Part shown: positions 1 to 10,700 of the stretch, in pieces | Position numbering within the stretch: position 1 is the first letter of the stretch | How the letters are laid out: each line of letters starts with the position of its first letter | Position numbers and translations under genes: made by a program | Notes under the pieces: model-generated | The model's input: only the letters and a program-made list of their open reading frames with translations | Databases searched by the model: none | What the model was told of the DNA's origin: nothing | Assembly (NCBI GenBank): GCA_964007475.1 | Contig: CAXFZM010000106.1 | Location: 131,501 to 195,500 of the forward strand | DNA: 64,000 nucleotides | Source: Hybos culiciformis | Lineage: Eukaryota; Arthropoda; Insecta; Diptera; Hybotidae | Direction of reading: 5' to 3'

Positions 1-372
1 TTTAACACATAAAATGTTTACCTTGGGCTGGTTTTTTGTTCATTACTCCGGCTCCAGACCTCGGAGAACCTCCGTTTTTGGCTTAATTTAAAGGTCTAGA
101 AATTACGCTTCTTTCTGTGCAATTTTTATGTAAATCGGTTTTCTAGATCCGGAGAAATAAACGATAAGGTGAGCAAACTCCCTAACTTTAACACATAAAA
201 TGTTGACTTTGGGCTGGTTTTTTGTTCATTACTCCGGCTCCAAACTTCGGCGGACCTCCGTTTTTGGCTTAAATTAAAGGTCTAGAAATTACGCTTCTTT
301 CTGTGCAATTTTTATGAAAATCGGTTTTCTAGATCCGGAGAAGTAAACGATAAGGTGAGCAAACCCCCTAAC

Positions 373-528
373 TTTAACACATAAAATGTTGACTTTGGGC
401 TGGTTTTTTGTTCATTACTCCGGCTCCAGACCTCTGAGAACTTCCGTTTTTGGCTTAAATTAAAGGTCTAGAAATTACGCTTCTTTCTGTGCAATTTTTA
501 TGAAAATCGGAAGAGCAAACACCCTAAC
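373..528. repeat. Shortened monomer, 156 bp (30-bp loss)
   Basis: The unit runs normally to AAAATCGG (monomer 138) and then continues as AAGAGCAAAC. It lacks the second TCTAGA, TCCGGA and most of the AAATAAACGATAAGG segment. The best alignment needs a 27-bp and a 3-bp loss, so the event was not one clean deletion. The same junction appears in the unit at 3571, so the lesion arose once and was copied. It is a subtype C unit, and a full-length relative lies at 5591. Confidence 0.93.
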
Positions 529-900
529 TTTAACACATAAAATGTTGACTTTGGGCTGGTTTTTTGTTCATTACTCCGGCTCCAGGCTTCGGCGGACCTC
601 CGTTTTTGGCTTAAATTAAAGGTCTAGAAATTACGCTTCTTTCTGTGCAATTTTTATGAAAATCGGTTTTCTAGATCCGGAGAAATAAACGATAAGGTGA
701 GCAAACCCCCTAACTTTAACACATAAAATGTTTACCTTGGGCTGGTTTTTTGTTCATTACTCCGGCTCCAGACTTCGGAGAACCTCCGTTTTTGGCTTAA
801 ACTAAAGGTCTAGAAATTACGCTTCTTTCTTTGCAATTTTTATGAAAATCGGTTTTCTAGATCCGGAGAAATAAACGATAAGGTGAGCAAACTCCCTAAC

Positions 901-1086
901 TTTAACACATAAAATGTTGACTTTGGGCTGGTTTTTTGTTCATTACTCCGGCTCCAGACTTCGGCGGACCTCCGTTTTTAGCTTAAATTAAAGGTCTAGA
1001 AATTACGCTTCTTTCTGTGCAATTTTTATGTAAATCGGTTTTCTAGATCCGGAGAAATAAACGATAAGGTGAGCAAACTCCCTAAC
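901..1086 (+). repeat. Reference monomer (subtype A) with internal map
   Basis: I use this unit to number the monomer. Position 1 is the first T of TTTAACACAT and position 186 is the last C of CCTAAC. Landmarks are a T6 tract at 32-37, ATTAC at 42-46, ACTCCGGCTCC at 45-55, the subtype block at 58-74, T5 at 75-79, TTAAATTAAA at 83-92, TCTAGA at 95-100, a second ATTAC at 102-106, TTTTT at 123-127, AAAATCGG at 131-138, a second TCTAGA at 142-147, TCCGGA at 148-153, and a C-tract at 178-182. This unit carries private variants: TAGC instead of TGGC near 79-82, and TGTAAATCGG instead of TGAAAATCGG near 129-138. The period is divisible by three, so every reading frame recurs in register from unit to unit. 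Confidence 0.95.
995..1047. repeat. Inverted repeat with two XbaI-type TCTAGA sites in each monomer (example)
   Basis: Within the monomer, TCTAGAAA (positions 95-102) and TTTCTAGA (140-147) are perfect reverse complements of 8 bp. They enclose 37 bp of AT-rich sequence. Both arms contain the palindrome TCTAGA, so almost every unit would be cut twice by XbaI, 47 bp apart. Units of the CTCTAGACCTCGG variant gain a third TCTAGA at positions 53-58. The arms could form a small cruciform or hairpin, but the sequence alone does not show that they do. Confidence 0.8.
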
Positions 1087-1328
1087 TTTAACACATAAAA
1101 TGTTGACTTTGGGCTGGTTTTTTGTTCATTACTCCGGCTCCAAACTTCGGCGGACCTCCGTTTTTGGCTTAAATTAAAGGTCTAGAAATTACGCTTCTTT
1201 CTGTGCAATTTTTATGAAAATCGGTTTTCTAGATCCGGAGAAGTAAACGATAAGGTGAGCAAACCCCCTAACTTTAACACATAAAATGTTGACTTTGGGC
1301 TGGTTTTTTGTTCATTACTCCGGCTCTA

Positions 1329-1347
1329 GACCTCGGAGAACCTCCGT
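1329..1347. repeat. Short perfect hairpin specific to subtype B monomers (example)
   Basis: In subtype B units the block at monomer positions 62-74 reads CGGAG-AAC-CTCCG, a perfect 5-bp inverted repeat with a 3-base loop. Subtype A reads CGGCG-GAC-CTCCG, which breaks the stem. Subtype C (CTGAG-AAC-TTCCG) and subtype D (CGGAG-AAC-TTCCG) also weaken it. This example also has the extra TCTAGA just upstream. The variation is therefore concentrated in one dyad. A protein-binding role is possible but not shown. Confidence 0.6.
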
Positions 1348-1644
1348 TTTTGGCTTAAATTAAAGGTCTAGAAATTACGCTTCTTTCTGTGCAATTTTTA
1401 TGAAAATCGGTTTTCTAGATCCGGAGAAATAAACGATAAGGTGAGCAAACCCCCTAACTTTAACACATAAAATGTTGACTTTGGGCTGGTTTTTTGTTCA
1501 TTACTCCGGCTCCAGACCTCGGAGAACTTCCGTTTTTGGCTTAAATTAAAGGTCTGGAAATTACGCTTCTTTCTGTGCAATTTTTATGAAAATCGGTTTT
1601 CTAGATCCGGAGAAATAAACGATAAGGTGAGCAAACCCCCTAAC

Positions 1645-1770
1645 TTTAACACCTAAAATGTTGACTTTGGGCTGGTTTTTTGTTCATTACGCTTCTTTCT
1701 GTGCAATTTTTATGAAAATCGGTTTTCTAGATCCGGAGAAATAAACGATAAGGTGAGCAAACTCCCTAAC
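1645..1770. repeat. Shortened monomer, 126 bp (60-bp loss between ATTAC repeats)
   Basis: The sequence passes from TGTTCATTAC straight into GCTTCTTTCTG. In a full unit ATTAC occurs at monomer positions 42-46 and again at 102-106, exactly 60 bp apart. The unit keeps one ATTAC and has lost the other with everything between, including the subtype block and the first TCTAGA. This is the signature of slippage, or of end joining at a 5-bp direct repeat. It is an internal part of the 1242-bp HOR. Confidence 0.95.
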
Positions 1771-2328
1771 TTTAACACCTAAAATGTTGACTTTGGGCTG
1801 GTTTTTTGTTCATTACTCCGGCTCCAGACTTCGGCGGACCTCCGTTTTTGGCTTAAATTAAAGGTCTAGAAATTACGATTCTTTCTGTGCAATTTTTATG
1901 AAAATCGGTTTTCTAGATCCGGAGAAATAAACGATAAGGTGAGCAAACTCCCTAACTTTAACACCTAAAATGTTGACTTTGGGCTGGTTTTTTGTTCATT
2001 ACTCCGGCTCCAGACCTCGGAGAACCTCCGTTTTTGGCTTGAATTAAAGGTCTAGAACTTACGCTTCTTTTGGTGCAATTTTTATGAAAATCGGTTTTCT
2101 AGATCCGGAGAAGTAAACGATAAGGTGAGCAAACCCCCTAACTTTAACACATAAAATGTTTACCTTGGGCTGGTTTTTTGTTCATTACTCCGGCTCCAGA
2201 CCTCGGAGAACCTCCGTTTTTGGCTTAAACTAAAGGTCTAGAAATTACGCTTCTTTCTGTGCAATTTTTTGAAAATCGGTTTTCTAGATCCGGAGAAGTA
2301 AACGATAAGGTGAGCAAACCCCCCTAAC

Positions 2329-3570
2329 TTTAACACATAAAATGTTGACTTTGGGCTGGTTTTTTGTTCATTACTCCGGCTCCAAACTTCGGCGGACCTC
2401 CGTTTTTGGCTTAAATTAAAGGTCTAGAAATTACGCTTCTTTCTGTGCAATTTTTATGAAAATCGGTTTTCTAGATCCGGAGAAGTAAACGATAAGGTGA
2501 GCAAACCCCCTAACTTTAACACATAAAATGTTGACTTTGGGCTGGTTTTTTGTTCATTACTCCGGCTCTAGACCTCGGAGAACCTCCGTTTTTGGCTTAA
2601 ATTAAAGGTCTAGAAATTACGCTTCTTTCTGTGCAATTTTTATGAAAATCGGTTTTCTAGATCCGGAGAAATAAACGATAAGGTGAGCAAACCCCCTAAC
2701 TTTAACACATAAAATGTTGACTTTGGGCTGGTTTTTTGTTCATTACTCCGGCTCCAGACCTCGGAGAACTTCCGTTTTTGGCTTAAATTAAAGGTCTGGA
2801 AATTACGCTTCTTTCTGTGCAATTTTTATGAAAATCGGTTTTCTAGATCCGGAGAAATAAACGATAAGGTGAGCAAACCCCCTAACTTTAACACCTAAAA
2901 TGTTGACTTTGGGCTGGTTTTTTGTTCATTACGCTTCTTTCTGTGCAATTTTTATGAAAATCGGTTTTCTAGATCCGGAGAAATAAACGATAAGGTGAGC
3001 AAACTCCCTAACTTTAACACCTAAAATGTTGACTTTGGGCTGGTTTTTTGTTCATTACTCCGGCTCCAGACTTCGGCGGACCTCCGTTTTTGGCTTAAAT
3101 TAAAGGTCTAGAAATTACGATTCTTTCTGTGCAATTTTTATGAAAATCGGTTTTCTAGATCCGGAGAAATAAACGATAAGGTGAGCAAACTCCCTAACTT
3201 TAACACCTAAAATGTTGACTTTGGGCTGGTTTTTTGTTCATTACTCCGGCTCCAGACCTCGGAGAACCTCCGTTTTTGGCTTGAATTAAAGGTCTAGAAC
3301 TTACGCTTCTTTTGGTGCAATTTTTATGAAAATCGGTTTTCTAGATCCGGAGAAGTAAACGATAAGGTGAGCAAACCCCCTAACTTTAACACATAAAATG
3401 TTTACCTTGGGCTGGTTTTTTGTTCATTACTCCGGCTCCAGACCTCGGAGAACCTCCGTTTTTGGCTTAAACTAAAGGTCTAGAAATTACGCTTCTTTCT
3501 GTGCAATTTTTTGAAAATCGGTTTTCTAGATCCGGAGAAGTAAACGATAAGGTGAGCAAACCCCCCTAAC
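2329..3570. repeat. Higher-order repeat, 7 units, 1242 bp, copy 2
   Basis: This is the tandem second copy of 1087-2328. It has the same 126-bp unit (2887), the same GGTCTGGAAATT change (2793 onward) and the same TTTTTTGAAAATCGG unit. The left edge is marked by CCCCCCTAAC at 2318-2327 against CTCCCTAAC before copy 1. The right edge is the change to the subtype C unit at 3571. Confidence 0.93.
2887..3012. repeat. Shortened monomer, 126 bp, duplicated copy
   Basis: This has the same TTCATTAC/GCTTCTTTC junction as the unit at 1645. It lies exactly 1242 bp downstream, so it was carried along by duplication of the 7-unit HOR rather than by a second deletion. Confidence 0.95.
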
Positions 3571-3726
3571 TTTAACACATAAAATGTAGACTTTGGGCTG
3601 GTTTTTTGTTCATTACTCCGGCTCCAGAGCTCTGAGAACTTCCGTTTTTGGCTTAAATTAAAGGTCTAGAAATTACGCTTCTTTCTGTGCAATTTTTATG
3701 AAAATCGGAAGAGCAAACACCCTAAC
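3571..3726. repeat. Shortened monomer, 156 bp, second copy of the 30-bp loss
   Basis: This unit has the same AAAATCGG/AAGAGCAAAC junction as the unit at 373, 3198 bp upstream. It also has its own changes (AATGTAGAC near the start and AGAGCTCTGAG in the subtype block). The following unit in both places has the uncommon CCAGGCTTCGG, so at least about 400 bp (373-770 and 3571-3968) descend from one block. The match ends inside the next TTTACC-type unit. Confidence 0.92.
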
Positions 3727-4439
3727 TTTAACACATAAAATGTTGACTTTGGGCTGGTTTTTTGTTCATTACTCCGGCTCCAGGCTTCGGCGGACCTCCG
3801 TTTTTGGCTTAAATTAAAGGTCTAGAAATTACGCTTCTTTCTGTGCAATTTTTATGAAAATCGGTTTTCTAGATCCGGAGAAATAAACGATAAGGTGAGC
3901 AAACCCCCTAACTTTAACACATAAAATGTTTACCTTGGGCTGGTTTTTTGTTCATTACTCCGGCTCCAGACCTCGGAGAACCTCCGTTTTTGGCTTAATT
4001 TAAAGGTCTAGAAATTACGCTTCTTTCTGTGCAATTTTTATGAAAATCGGTTTTCTAGATCCGGAGAAATAAACGATAAGGTGAGCAAACCCCCTAACTT
4101 TAACACATAAAATGTTGACTTTGGGCTGGTTTTTTGTTCATTACTCCGGCTCCAGACTTCGGCGGACCTCCGTTTTTGGCTTAAATTAAAGGTCTAGAAT
4201 TTACGCTTCTTTCTGTGCAATTTTTATGAAAATCGGTTTTCTAGATCCGGAGAAATAAACGATAAGGTGAGCAAACCCCCTAACTTTAACACCTAAAATG
4301 TTGACTTTGGGCTGGTTTTTTGTTCATTACTCCGGCTCCAGACCTCGGAGAACCTCCGTTTTTGGCTTAAATTAAAGGTCTAGAAATTACGCTTCTTTCT
4401 GTGCAATTTTTATGAAAATCGGTTTTCTAGATCCGGAGA

Positions 4440-5510
4440 AGTAAACGATAAGGTGAGCAAACTCCCTAACTTTAACACATAAAATGTTGACTTTGGGCTG
4501 GTTTTTTGTTCATTACTCCGGCTCCAGACTTCGGCGGACCTCCGTTTTTAGCTTAAATTAAAGGTCTAGAAATTACGCTTCTTTCTGTGCAATTTTTATG
4601 AAAATTGGTTTTCTAGATCCGGAGAAGTAAACGATAAGGTGAGCAAACCCCCTAACTTTAACACATAAAATGTTGACTTTGGGCTGGTTTTTTGTTCATT
4701 ACTCCGGCTCCAGACTTCGGCGGACCTCCGTTTTTGGCTTAAATTAAAGGTCTAGAAATTACGCTTCTTTCTGTGCAATTTTTATGTAAATCGGTTTTCT
4801 AGATCCGGAGAAATAAATAAACGATAAGGTGAGCAAACTCCCTAACTTTAACACATAAAATGTTGACTTTGGGCTGGTTTTTTGTTCATTACTCCGGCTC
4901 CAGACTTCGGCGGACCTCCGTTTTTAGCTTAAACTAAAGGTCTAGAAATTACGCTTCTTTCTTTGCAATTTTTATGAAAATCGGTTTTCTAGATCCGGAG
5001 AAATAAACGATAAGGTGAGCAAACTCCTTAACTTTAACACATAAAATGTTGACTTTGGGCTGGTTTTTTGTTCATTACTCCGGCTCCAGACTTCGGCGGA
5101 CCTCCGTTTTTAGCTTAAATTAAAGGTCTAGAAATTACGCTTCTTTCTGTGCAATTTTTATGTAAATCGGTTTTCTAGATCCGGAGAAATAAACGATAAG
5201 GTGAGCAAACTCCCTAACTTTAACACATAAAATGTTGACTTTGGGCTGGTTTTTTGTTCATTACTCCGGCTCCAAACTTCGGCGGACCTCCGTTTTTGGC
5301 TTAAATTAAAGGTCTAGAAATTACGCTTCTTTCTGTGCAATTTTTATGAAAATCGGTTTTCTAGATCCGGAGAAGTAAACGATAAGGTGAGCAAACCCCC
5401 TAACTTTAACACATAAAATGTTGACTTTGGGCTGGTTTTTTGTTCATTACTCCGGCTCTAGACCTCGGAGAACCTCCGTTTTTGGCTTAAATTAAAGGTC
5501 TAGAAATTAC
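4440..5510. repeat. Higher-order block, copy 1 of an 11-unit step (offset 2050 bp)
   Basis: The subtype order here (AAAATTGG unit, TGTAAATCGG unit, TTAGC/AAACT unit with CTTTGCAA, TGTAAATCGG unit, CAAACTTCGG unit, CTCTAGACC unit) recurs 2050 bp downstream. That offset is 11 units plus the private 4-bp insertion at 4657. Single-base differences separate the copies, for example TGTTGAC against TGATGAC at 6721. Edges are approximate. Confidence 0.75.
4657..4846. repeat. Lengthened monomer, 190 bp (AAATAAATAAACG)
   Basis: The normal GGAGAAATAAACG reads GGAGAAATAAATAAACG here. This is a 4-bp slippage duplication of AAAT/AATA, and I saw it nowhere else in the window. The unit is otherwise an A-type unit with TGTAAATCGG. 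Its apparent homologue at 6707 lacks the extra 4 bp, so the insertion came after the block duplication. Confidence 0.92.
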
Positions 5511-6830
5511 GCTTCTTTCTGTGCAATTTTTTGAAAATCGGTTTTCTAGATCCGGAGAAGTAAACGATAAGGTGAGCAAACCCCCCTAACTTTAACACAT
5601 AAAATGTTGACTTTGGGCTGGTTTTTTGTTCATTACTCCGGCTCCAGACCTCTGAGAACTTCCGTTTTTGGCTTAAATTAAAGGTCTAGAAATTACGCTT
5701 CTTTCTGTGCAATTTTTATGAAAATCGGTTTTCTAGATCCGGAGAAATAAACGATAAGGTGAGCAAACCCCCTAACTTTAACACATAAAATGTTGACTTT
5801 GGGCTGGTTTTTTGTTCATTACTCCGGCTCCAGGCTTCGGCAGACCTCCGTTTTTGGCTTAAATTAAAGGTCTAGAAATAACGCTTCTTTCTGTGCAATT
5901 TTTATGAAAATCGGTTTTCTAGATCCGGAGAAATAAACGATAAGGTGAGCAAACCCCCTAACTTTAACACATAAAATGTTTACCTTGGGCTGGTTTTTTG
6001 TTCATTACTCCGGCTCCAGACCTCGGAGAACCTCCGTTTTTGGCTTAATTTAAAGGTCTAGAAATTACGCTTCTTTCTGTGCAATTTTTATGAAAATCGG
6101 TTTTCTAGATCCGGAGAAATAAACGATAAGGTGAGCAAACCCCCTAACTTTAACACATAAAATGTTGACTTTGGGCTGGTTTTTTGTTCATTACTCCGGC
6201 TCCAGACTTCGGCGGACCTCCGTTTTTAGCTTAAATTAAAGGTCTAGAAATTACGCTTCTTTCTGTGCAATTTTTATGAAAATTGGTTTTCTAGATCCGG
6301 AGAAGTAAACGATAAGGTGAGCAAACCCCCTAACTTTAACACATAAAATGTTGACTTTGGGCTGGTTTTTTGTTCATTACTCCGGCTCCAGACTTCGGCG
6401 GACCTCCGTTTTTGGCTTAAATTAAAGGTCTAGAAATTACGCTTCTTTCTGTGCAATTTTTATGAAAATCGGTTTTCTAGATCCGGAGAAGTAAACGATA
6501 AGGTGAGCAAACTCCCTAACTTTAACACATAAAATGTTGACTTTGGGCTGGTTTTTTGTTCATTACTCCGGCTCCAGACTTCGGCGGACCTCCGTTTTTA
6601 GCTTAAATTAAAGGTCTAGAAATTACGCTTCTTTCTGTGCAATTTTTATGAAAATTGGTTTTCTAGATCCGGAGAAGTAAACGATAAGGTGAGCAAACCC
6701 CCTAACTTTAACACATAAAATGATGACTTTGGGCTGGTTTTTTGTTCATTACTCCGGCTCCAGACTTCGGCGGACCTCCGTTTTTGGCTTAAATTAAAGG
6801 TCTAGAAATTACGCTTCTTTCTGTGCAATT
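5500..6830. repeat. Higher-order block, 17-unit step (offset 3162 bp), copy 1
   Basis: Units 5591 (subtype C), 5777 (CCAGGCTTCGG), 5963 (TTTACC, TAATTT), 6149 (TTAGC, AATTGG), 6335 and 6521 repeat in order 3162 bp downstream at 8753, 8939, 9125, 9311, 9497 and 9683. The match breaks in the unit at 6707, which has TGTAAATCGG, while its counterpart at 9869 has GAAAATCGG. Edges are approximate. Confidence 0.75.
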
Positions 6831-7556
6831 TTTATGTAAATCGGTTTTCTAGATCCGGAGAAATAAACGATAAGGTGAGCAAACTCCCTAACTTTAACAC
6901 ATAAAATGTTGACTTTGGGCTGATTTTTTGTTCATTACTCCGGCTCCAGACTTCGGCGGACCTCCGTTTTTAGCTTAAACTAAAGGTCTAGAAATTACGC
7001 TTCTTTCTTTGCAATTTTTATGAAAATCGGTTTTCTAGATCCGGAGAAATAAACGATAAGGTGAGCAAACTCCCTAACTTTAACACATAAAATGTTGACT
7101 TTGGGCTGGTTTTTTGTTCATTACTCCGGCTCCAGACTTCGGCGGACCTCCGTTTTTAGCTTAAATTAAAGGTCTAGAAATTACGCTTCTTTCTGTGCAA
7201 TTTTTATGTAAATCGGTTTTCTAGATCCGGAGAAATAAACGATAAGGTGAGCAAACCCCCTAACTTTAACACATAAAATGTTGACTTTGGGCTGGTTTTT
7301 TGTTCATTACTCCGGCTCCAAACTTCGGCGGACCTCCGTTTTTGGCTTAAATTAAAGGTCTAGAAATTACGCTTCTTTCTGTGCAATTTTTATGAAAATC
7401 GGTTTTCTAGATCCGGAGAAGTAAACGATAAGGTGAGCAAACCCCCTAACTTTAACACATAAAATGTTGACTTTGGGCTGGTTTTTTGTTCATTACTCCG
7501 GCTCTAGACCTCGGAGAACCTCCGTTTTTGGATTAAATTAAAGGTCTAGAAATTAC
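6490..7556. repeat. Higher-order block, copy 2 of the 11-unit step
   Basis: This matches 4440-5510 unit by unit. It ends where 7571 onward keeps TTTTTATGAAAAT while the first copy has TTTTTTGAAAAT. The unit at 6893 has a private GGCTGATTTTTTG change, showing some independent divergence. Confidence 0.72.
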
Positions 7557-7770
7557 GCTTCTTTCTGTGCAATTTTTATGAAAATCGGTTTTCTAGATCC
7601 GGAGAAATAAACGATAAGGTGAGCAAACCCCCTAACTTTAACACATAAAATGTTGACTTTGGGCTGGTTTTTTGTTCATTACTCCGGCTCCAGACCTCGG
7701 AGAACTTCCGTTTTTGGCTTAAATTAAAGGTCTAGAAATTACGCTTCTTTCTGTGCAATTTTTATGAAAA

Positions 7771-10700
7771 TCGGTTTTCTAGATCCGGAGAAATAAACGA
7801 TAAGGTGAGCAAACCCCCTAACTTTAACACCTAAAATGTTGACTTTGGGCTGGTTTTTTGTTCATTACTCCGGCTCCAGACCTCGGAGAACCTCCGTTTT
7901 TGGCTTAAATTAAAGGTCTAGAATTTACGCTTCTTTCTGTGCAATTTTTATGAAAATCGGTTTTCTAGATCCGGAGAAATAAACGATAAGGTGAGCAAAC
8001 CCCCTAACTTTAACACCTAAAATGTTGACTTTGGGCTGGTTTTTTGTTCATTACTCCGGCTCCAGACCTCGGAGAACCTCCGTTTTTGGCTTAAATTAAA
8101 GGTCTAGAAATTACGCTTCTTTCTGGGCAATTTTTATGAAAATCGGTTTTCTAGATCCGGAGAAATAAACGATAAGGTGAGCAAACTCCCTAACTTTAAC
8201 ACCTAAAATGTTGACTTTGGGCTGGTTTTTTGTTCATTACTCCGGCTCCAGACTTCGGCGGACCTCCGTTTTTGGCTTAAATTAAAGGTCTAGAAATTAC
8301 GATTCTTTCTGTGCAATTTTTATGAAAATCGGTTTTCTAGACTTGGAGAAATAAACGATAAGGTGAGCAAACTCCCTAACTTTAACACCTAAAATGTTGA
8401 CTTTGGGCTGGTTTTTTGTTCATTACTCCGGCTCCAGACCTCGGAGAACCTCCGTTTTTGGCTTGAATTAAAGGTCTAGAACTTACGCTTCTTTTGGTGC
8501 AATTTTTATGAAAATCGGTTTTCTAGATCCGGAGAAGTAAACGATAAGGTGAGCAAACCCCCTAACTTTAACACATAAAATGTTTACCTTGGGCTGGTTT
8601 TTTGTTCATTACTCCGGCTCCAGACCTCGGAGAACCTCCGCTTTTGGCTTAAACTAAAGGTCTAGAAATTACGCTTCTTTCTGTGCAATTTTTTGAAAAT
8701 CGGTTTTCTAGATCCGGAGAAGTAAACGATAAGGTGAGCAAACCCCCCTAACTTTAACACATAAAATGTTGACTTTGGGCTGGTTTTTTGTTCATTACTC
8801 CAGCTCCAGACCTCTGAGAACTTCCGTTTTTGGCTTAAATTAAAGGTCTAGAAATTACGCTTCTTTCTGTGCAATTTTTATGAAAATCGGTTTTCTAGAT
8901 CCGGAGAAATAAACGATAAGGTTAGCAAACCCCCTAACTTTAACACATAAAATGTTGACTTTGGGCTGGTTTTTTGTTCATTACTCCGGCTCCAGGCTTC
9001 GGCGGACCTCCGTTTTTGGCTTAAATTAAAGGTCTAGAAATTACGCTTCTTTCTGTGCAATTTTTATGAAAATCGGTTTTCTAGATCCGGAGAAATAAAC
9101 GATAAGGTGAGCAAACCCCCTAACTTTAACACATAAAATGTTTACCTTGGGCTGGTTTTTTGTTCATTACTCCGGCTCCAGACCTCGGAGAACCTCCGTT
9201 TTTGGCTTAATTTAAAGGTCTAGAAATTACGCTTCTTTCTGTGCAATTTTTATGAAAATCGGTTTTCTAGATCCGGAGAAATAAACGATAAGGTGAGCAA
9301 ACCCCCTAACTTTAACACATAAAATGTTGACTTTGGGCTGGTTTTTTGTTCATTACTCCGGCTCCAGACTTCGGCGGACCTCCGTTTTTAGCTTAAATTA
9401 AAGGTCTAGAAATTACGCTTCTTTCTGTGCAATTTTTATGAAAATTGGTTTTCTAGATCCGGAGAAGTAAACGATAAGGTGAGCAAACCCCCTAACTTTA
9501 ACACATAAAATGTTGACTTTGGGCTGGTTTTTTGTTCATTACTCCGGCTCCAGACTTCGGCGGACCTCCGTTTTTGGCTTAAATTAAAGGTCTAGAAATT
9601 ACGCTTCTTTCTGTGCAATTTTTATGAAAATCGGTTTTCTAGATCCGGAGAAGTAAACGATAAGGTGAGCAAACTCCCTAACTTTAACACATAAAATGTT
9701 GACTTTGGGCTGGTTTTTTGTTCATTACTCCGGCTCCAGACTTCGGCGGACCTCCGTTTTTAGCTTAAATTAAAGGTCTAGAAATTACGCTTCTTTCTGT
9801 GCAATTTTTATGAAAATTGGTTTTCTAGATCCGGAGAAGTAAACGATAAGGTGAACAAACCCCCTAACTTTAACACATAAAATGTTGACTTTGGGCTGGT
9901 TTTTTGTTCATTACTCCGGCTCCAGACTTCGGCGGACCTCCGTTTTTGGCTTAAATTAAAGGTCTAGAAATTACGCTTCTTTCTGTGCAATTTTTATGAA
10001 AATCGGTTTTCTAGATCCGGAGAAGTAAACGATAAGGTGAGCAAACCCCCTAACTTTAACACATAAAATGTTGACTTTGGGCTGGTTTTTTGTTCATTAC
10101 TCCGGCTCTAGACCTCGGAGAACCTCCGTTTTTGGCTTAAATTAAAGGTCTAGAAATTACGCTTCTTTCTGTGCAATTTTTATGAAAATCGGTTTTCTAG
10201 ATCCGGAGAAATAAACGATAAGGTGAGCAAACTCCCTAACTTTAACACATAAAATGTTGACTTTGGGCTGGTTTTTTGTTCATTACTCCGGCTCCAGACC
10301 TCTGAGAACTTCCGTTTTTGACTTAAATTAAAGGTCTAGAAATTACGCTTCTTTCTGTGCAATTTTTATGAAAATCGGTTTTCTAGATCCGGAGAAATAA
10401 ACGATAAGGTGAGCAAACCCCCTAACTTTAACACATAAAATGTTTACCTTGGGCTGGTTTTTTGTTCATTACTCCGGCTCCAGACCTCGGAGAACCTCCG
10501 TTTTTGGCTTAAATTAAAGGTCTAGAAATTACGCTTCTTTCTATGCAATTTTTATGAAAATCGGTTTTCTAGATCCGGAGAAATAAACGATAAGGTGAGC
10601 AAACCCCCTAACTTTAACACATAAAATGTTGACTTTGGGCTGGTTTTTTGTTCATTACTCCGGCTCCAGACTTCGGCGGACCTCCGTTTTTGGCTTAAAC

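Larger units (their letters stand above)
1087..2328. repeat. Higher-order repeat, 7 units, 1242 bp, copy 1
   Basis: Six 186-bp units plus one 126-bp unit make a 1242-bp block that is followed directly by a second copy at 2329. The subtype order is CAAACTTCGG (A variant), CTCTAGACC (B variant), D with GGTCTGGAAATT, the 126-bp unit, A with ACGATTC, B with CTTGAATT and CTTTTGGTGC, and a TTTACC unit with a lost A and a gained C. All diagnostic bases I compared agree between the copies, so the duplication is recent or was recently homogenised. Confidence 0.93.

Noticed and set aside
16..60. Promoter, tRNA or other RNA gene signals (TTGACTTT, TATG, T-tracts)
   Set aside because: These short matches repeat in every unit as part of the monomer. 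There is no A/B box pair, cloverleaf or terminator arrangement that would support an RNA gene.
177..195. Telomere-like CCCTAAC in each unit
   Set aside because: There is only one CCCTAA per 186 bp and it is not tandem. TTTAAC follows instead of a second copy. It is chance similarity within the monomer.
960..976. CENP-B box-like stretch in subtype A (TTCGGCGGACCTCCG)
   Set aside because: It has TTCG, four bases, and A at the right spacing, but the essential CGGG at the end is TCCG. It matches only part of the core and is absent from other subtypes, so I do not call a CENP-B box.
1398..1580. Seven similar open frames of 60-64 codons on the minus strand (1398-1580, 2640-2822, 38977-39159, 39721-39903, 42138-42320, 44373-44555, 57761-57955).
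   Set aside because: They start with TTG, span one monomer, and exist only where a point change (GGTCTGG or GGTATAG) or the rearrangement at 57.9 kb removes the TAG present in normal units. They have no initiation signal, no domain and no coding conservation. They are markers of satellite variants, not genes.
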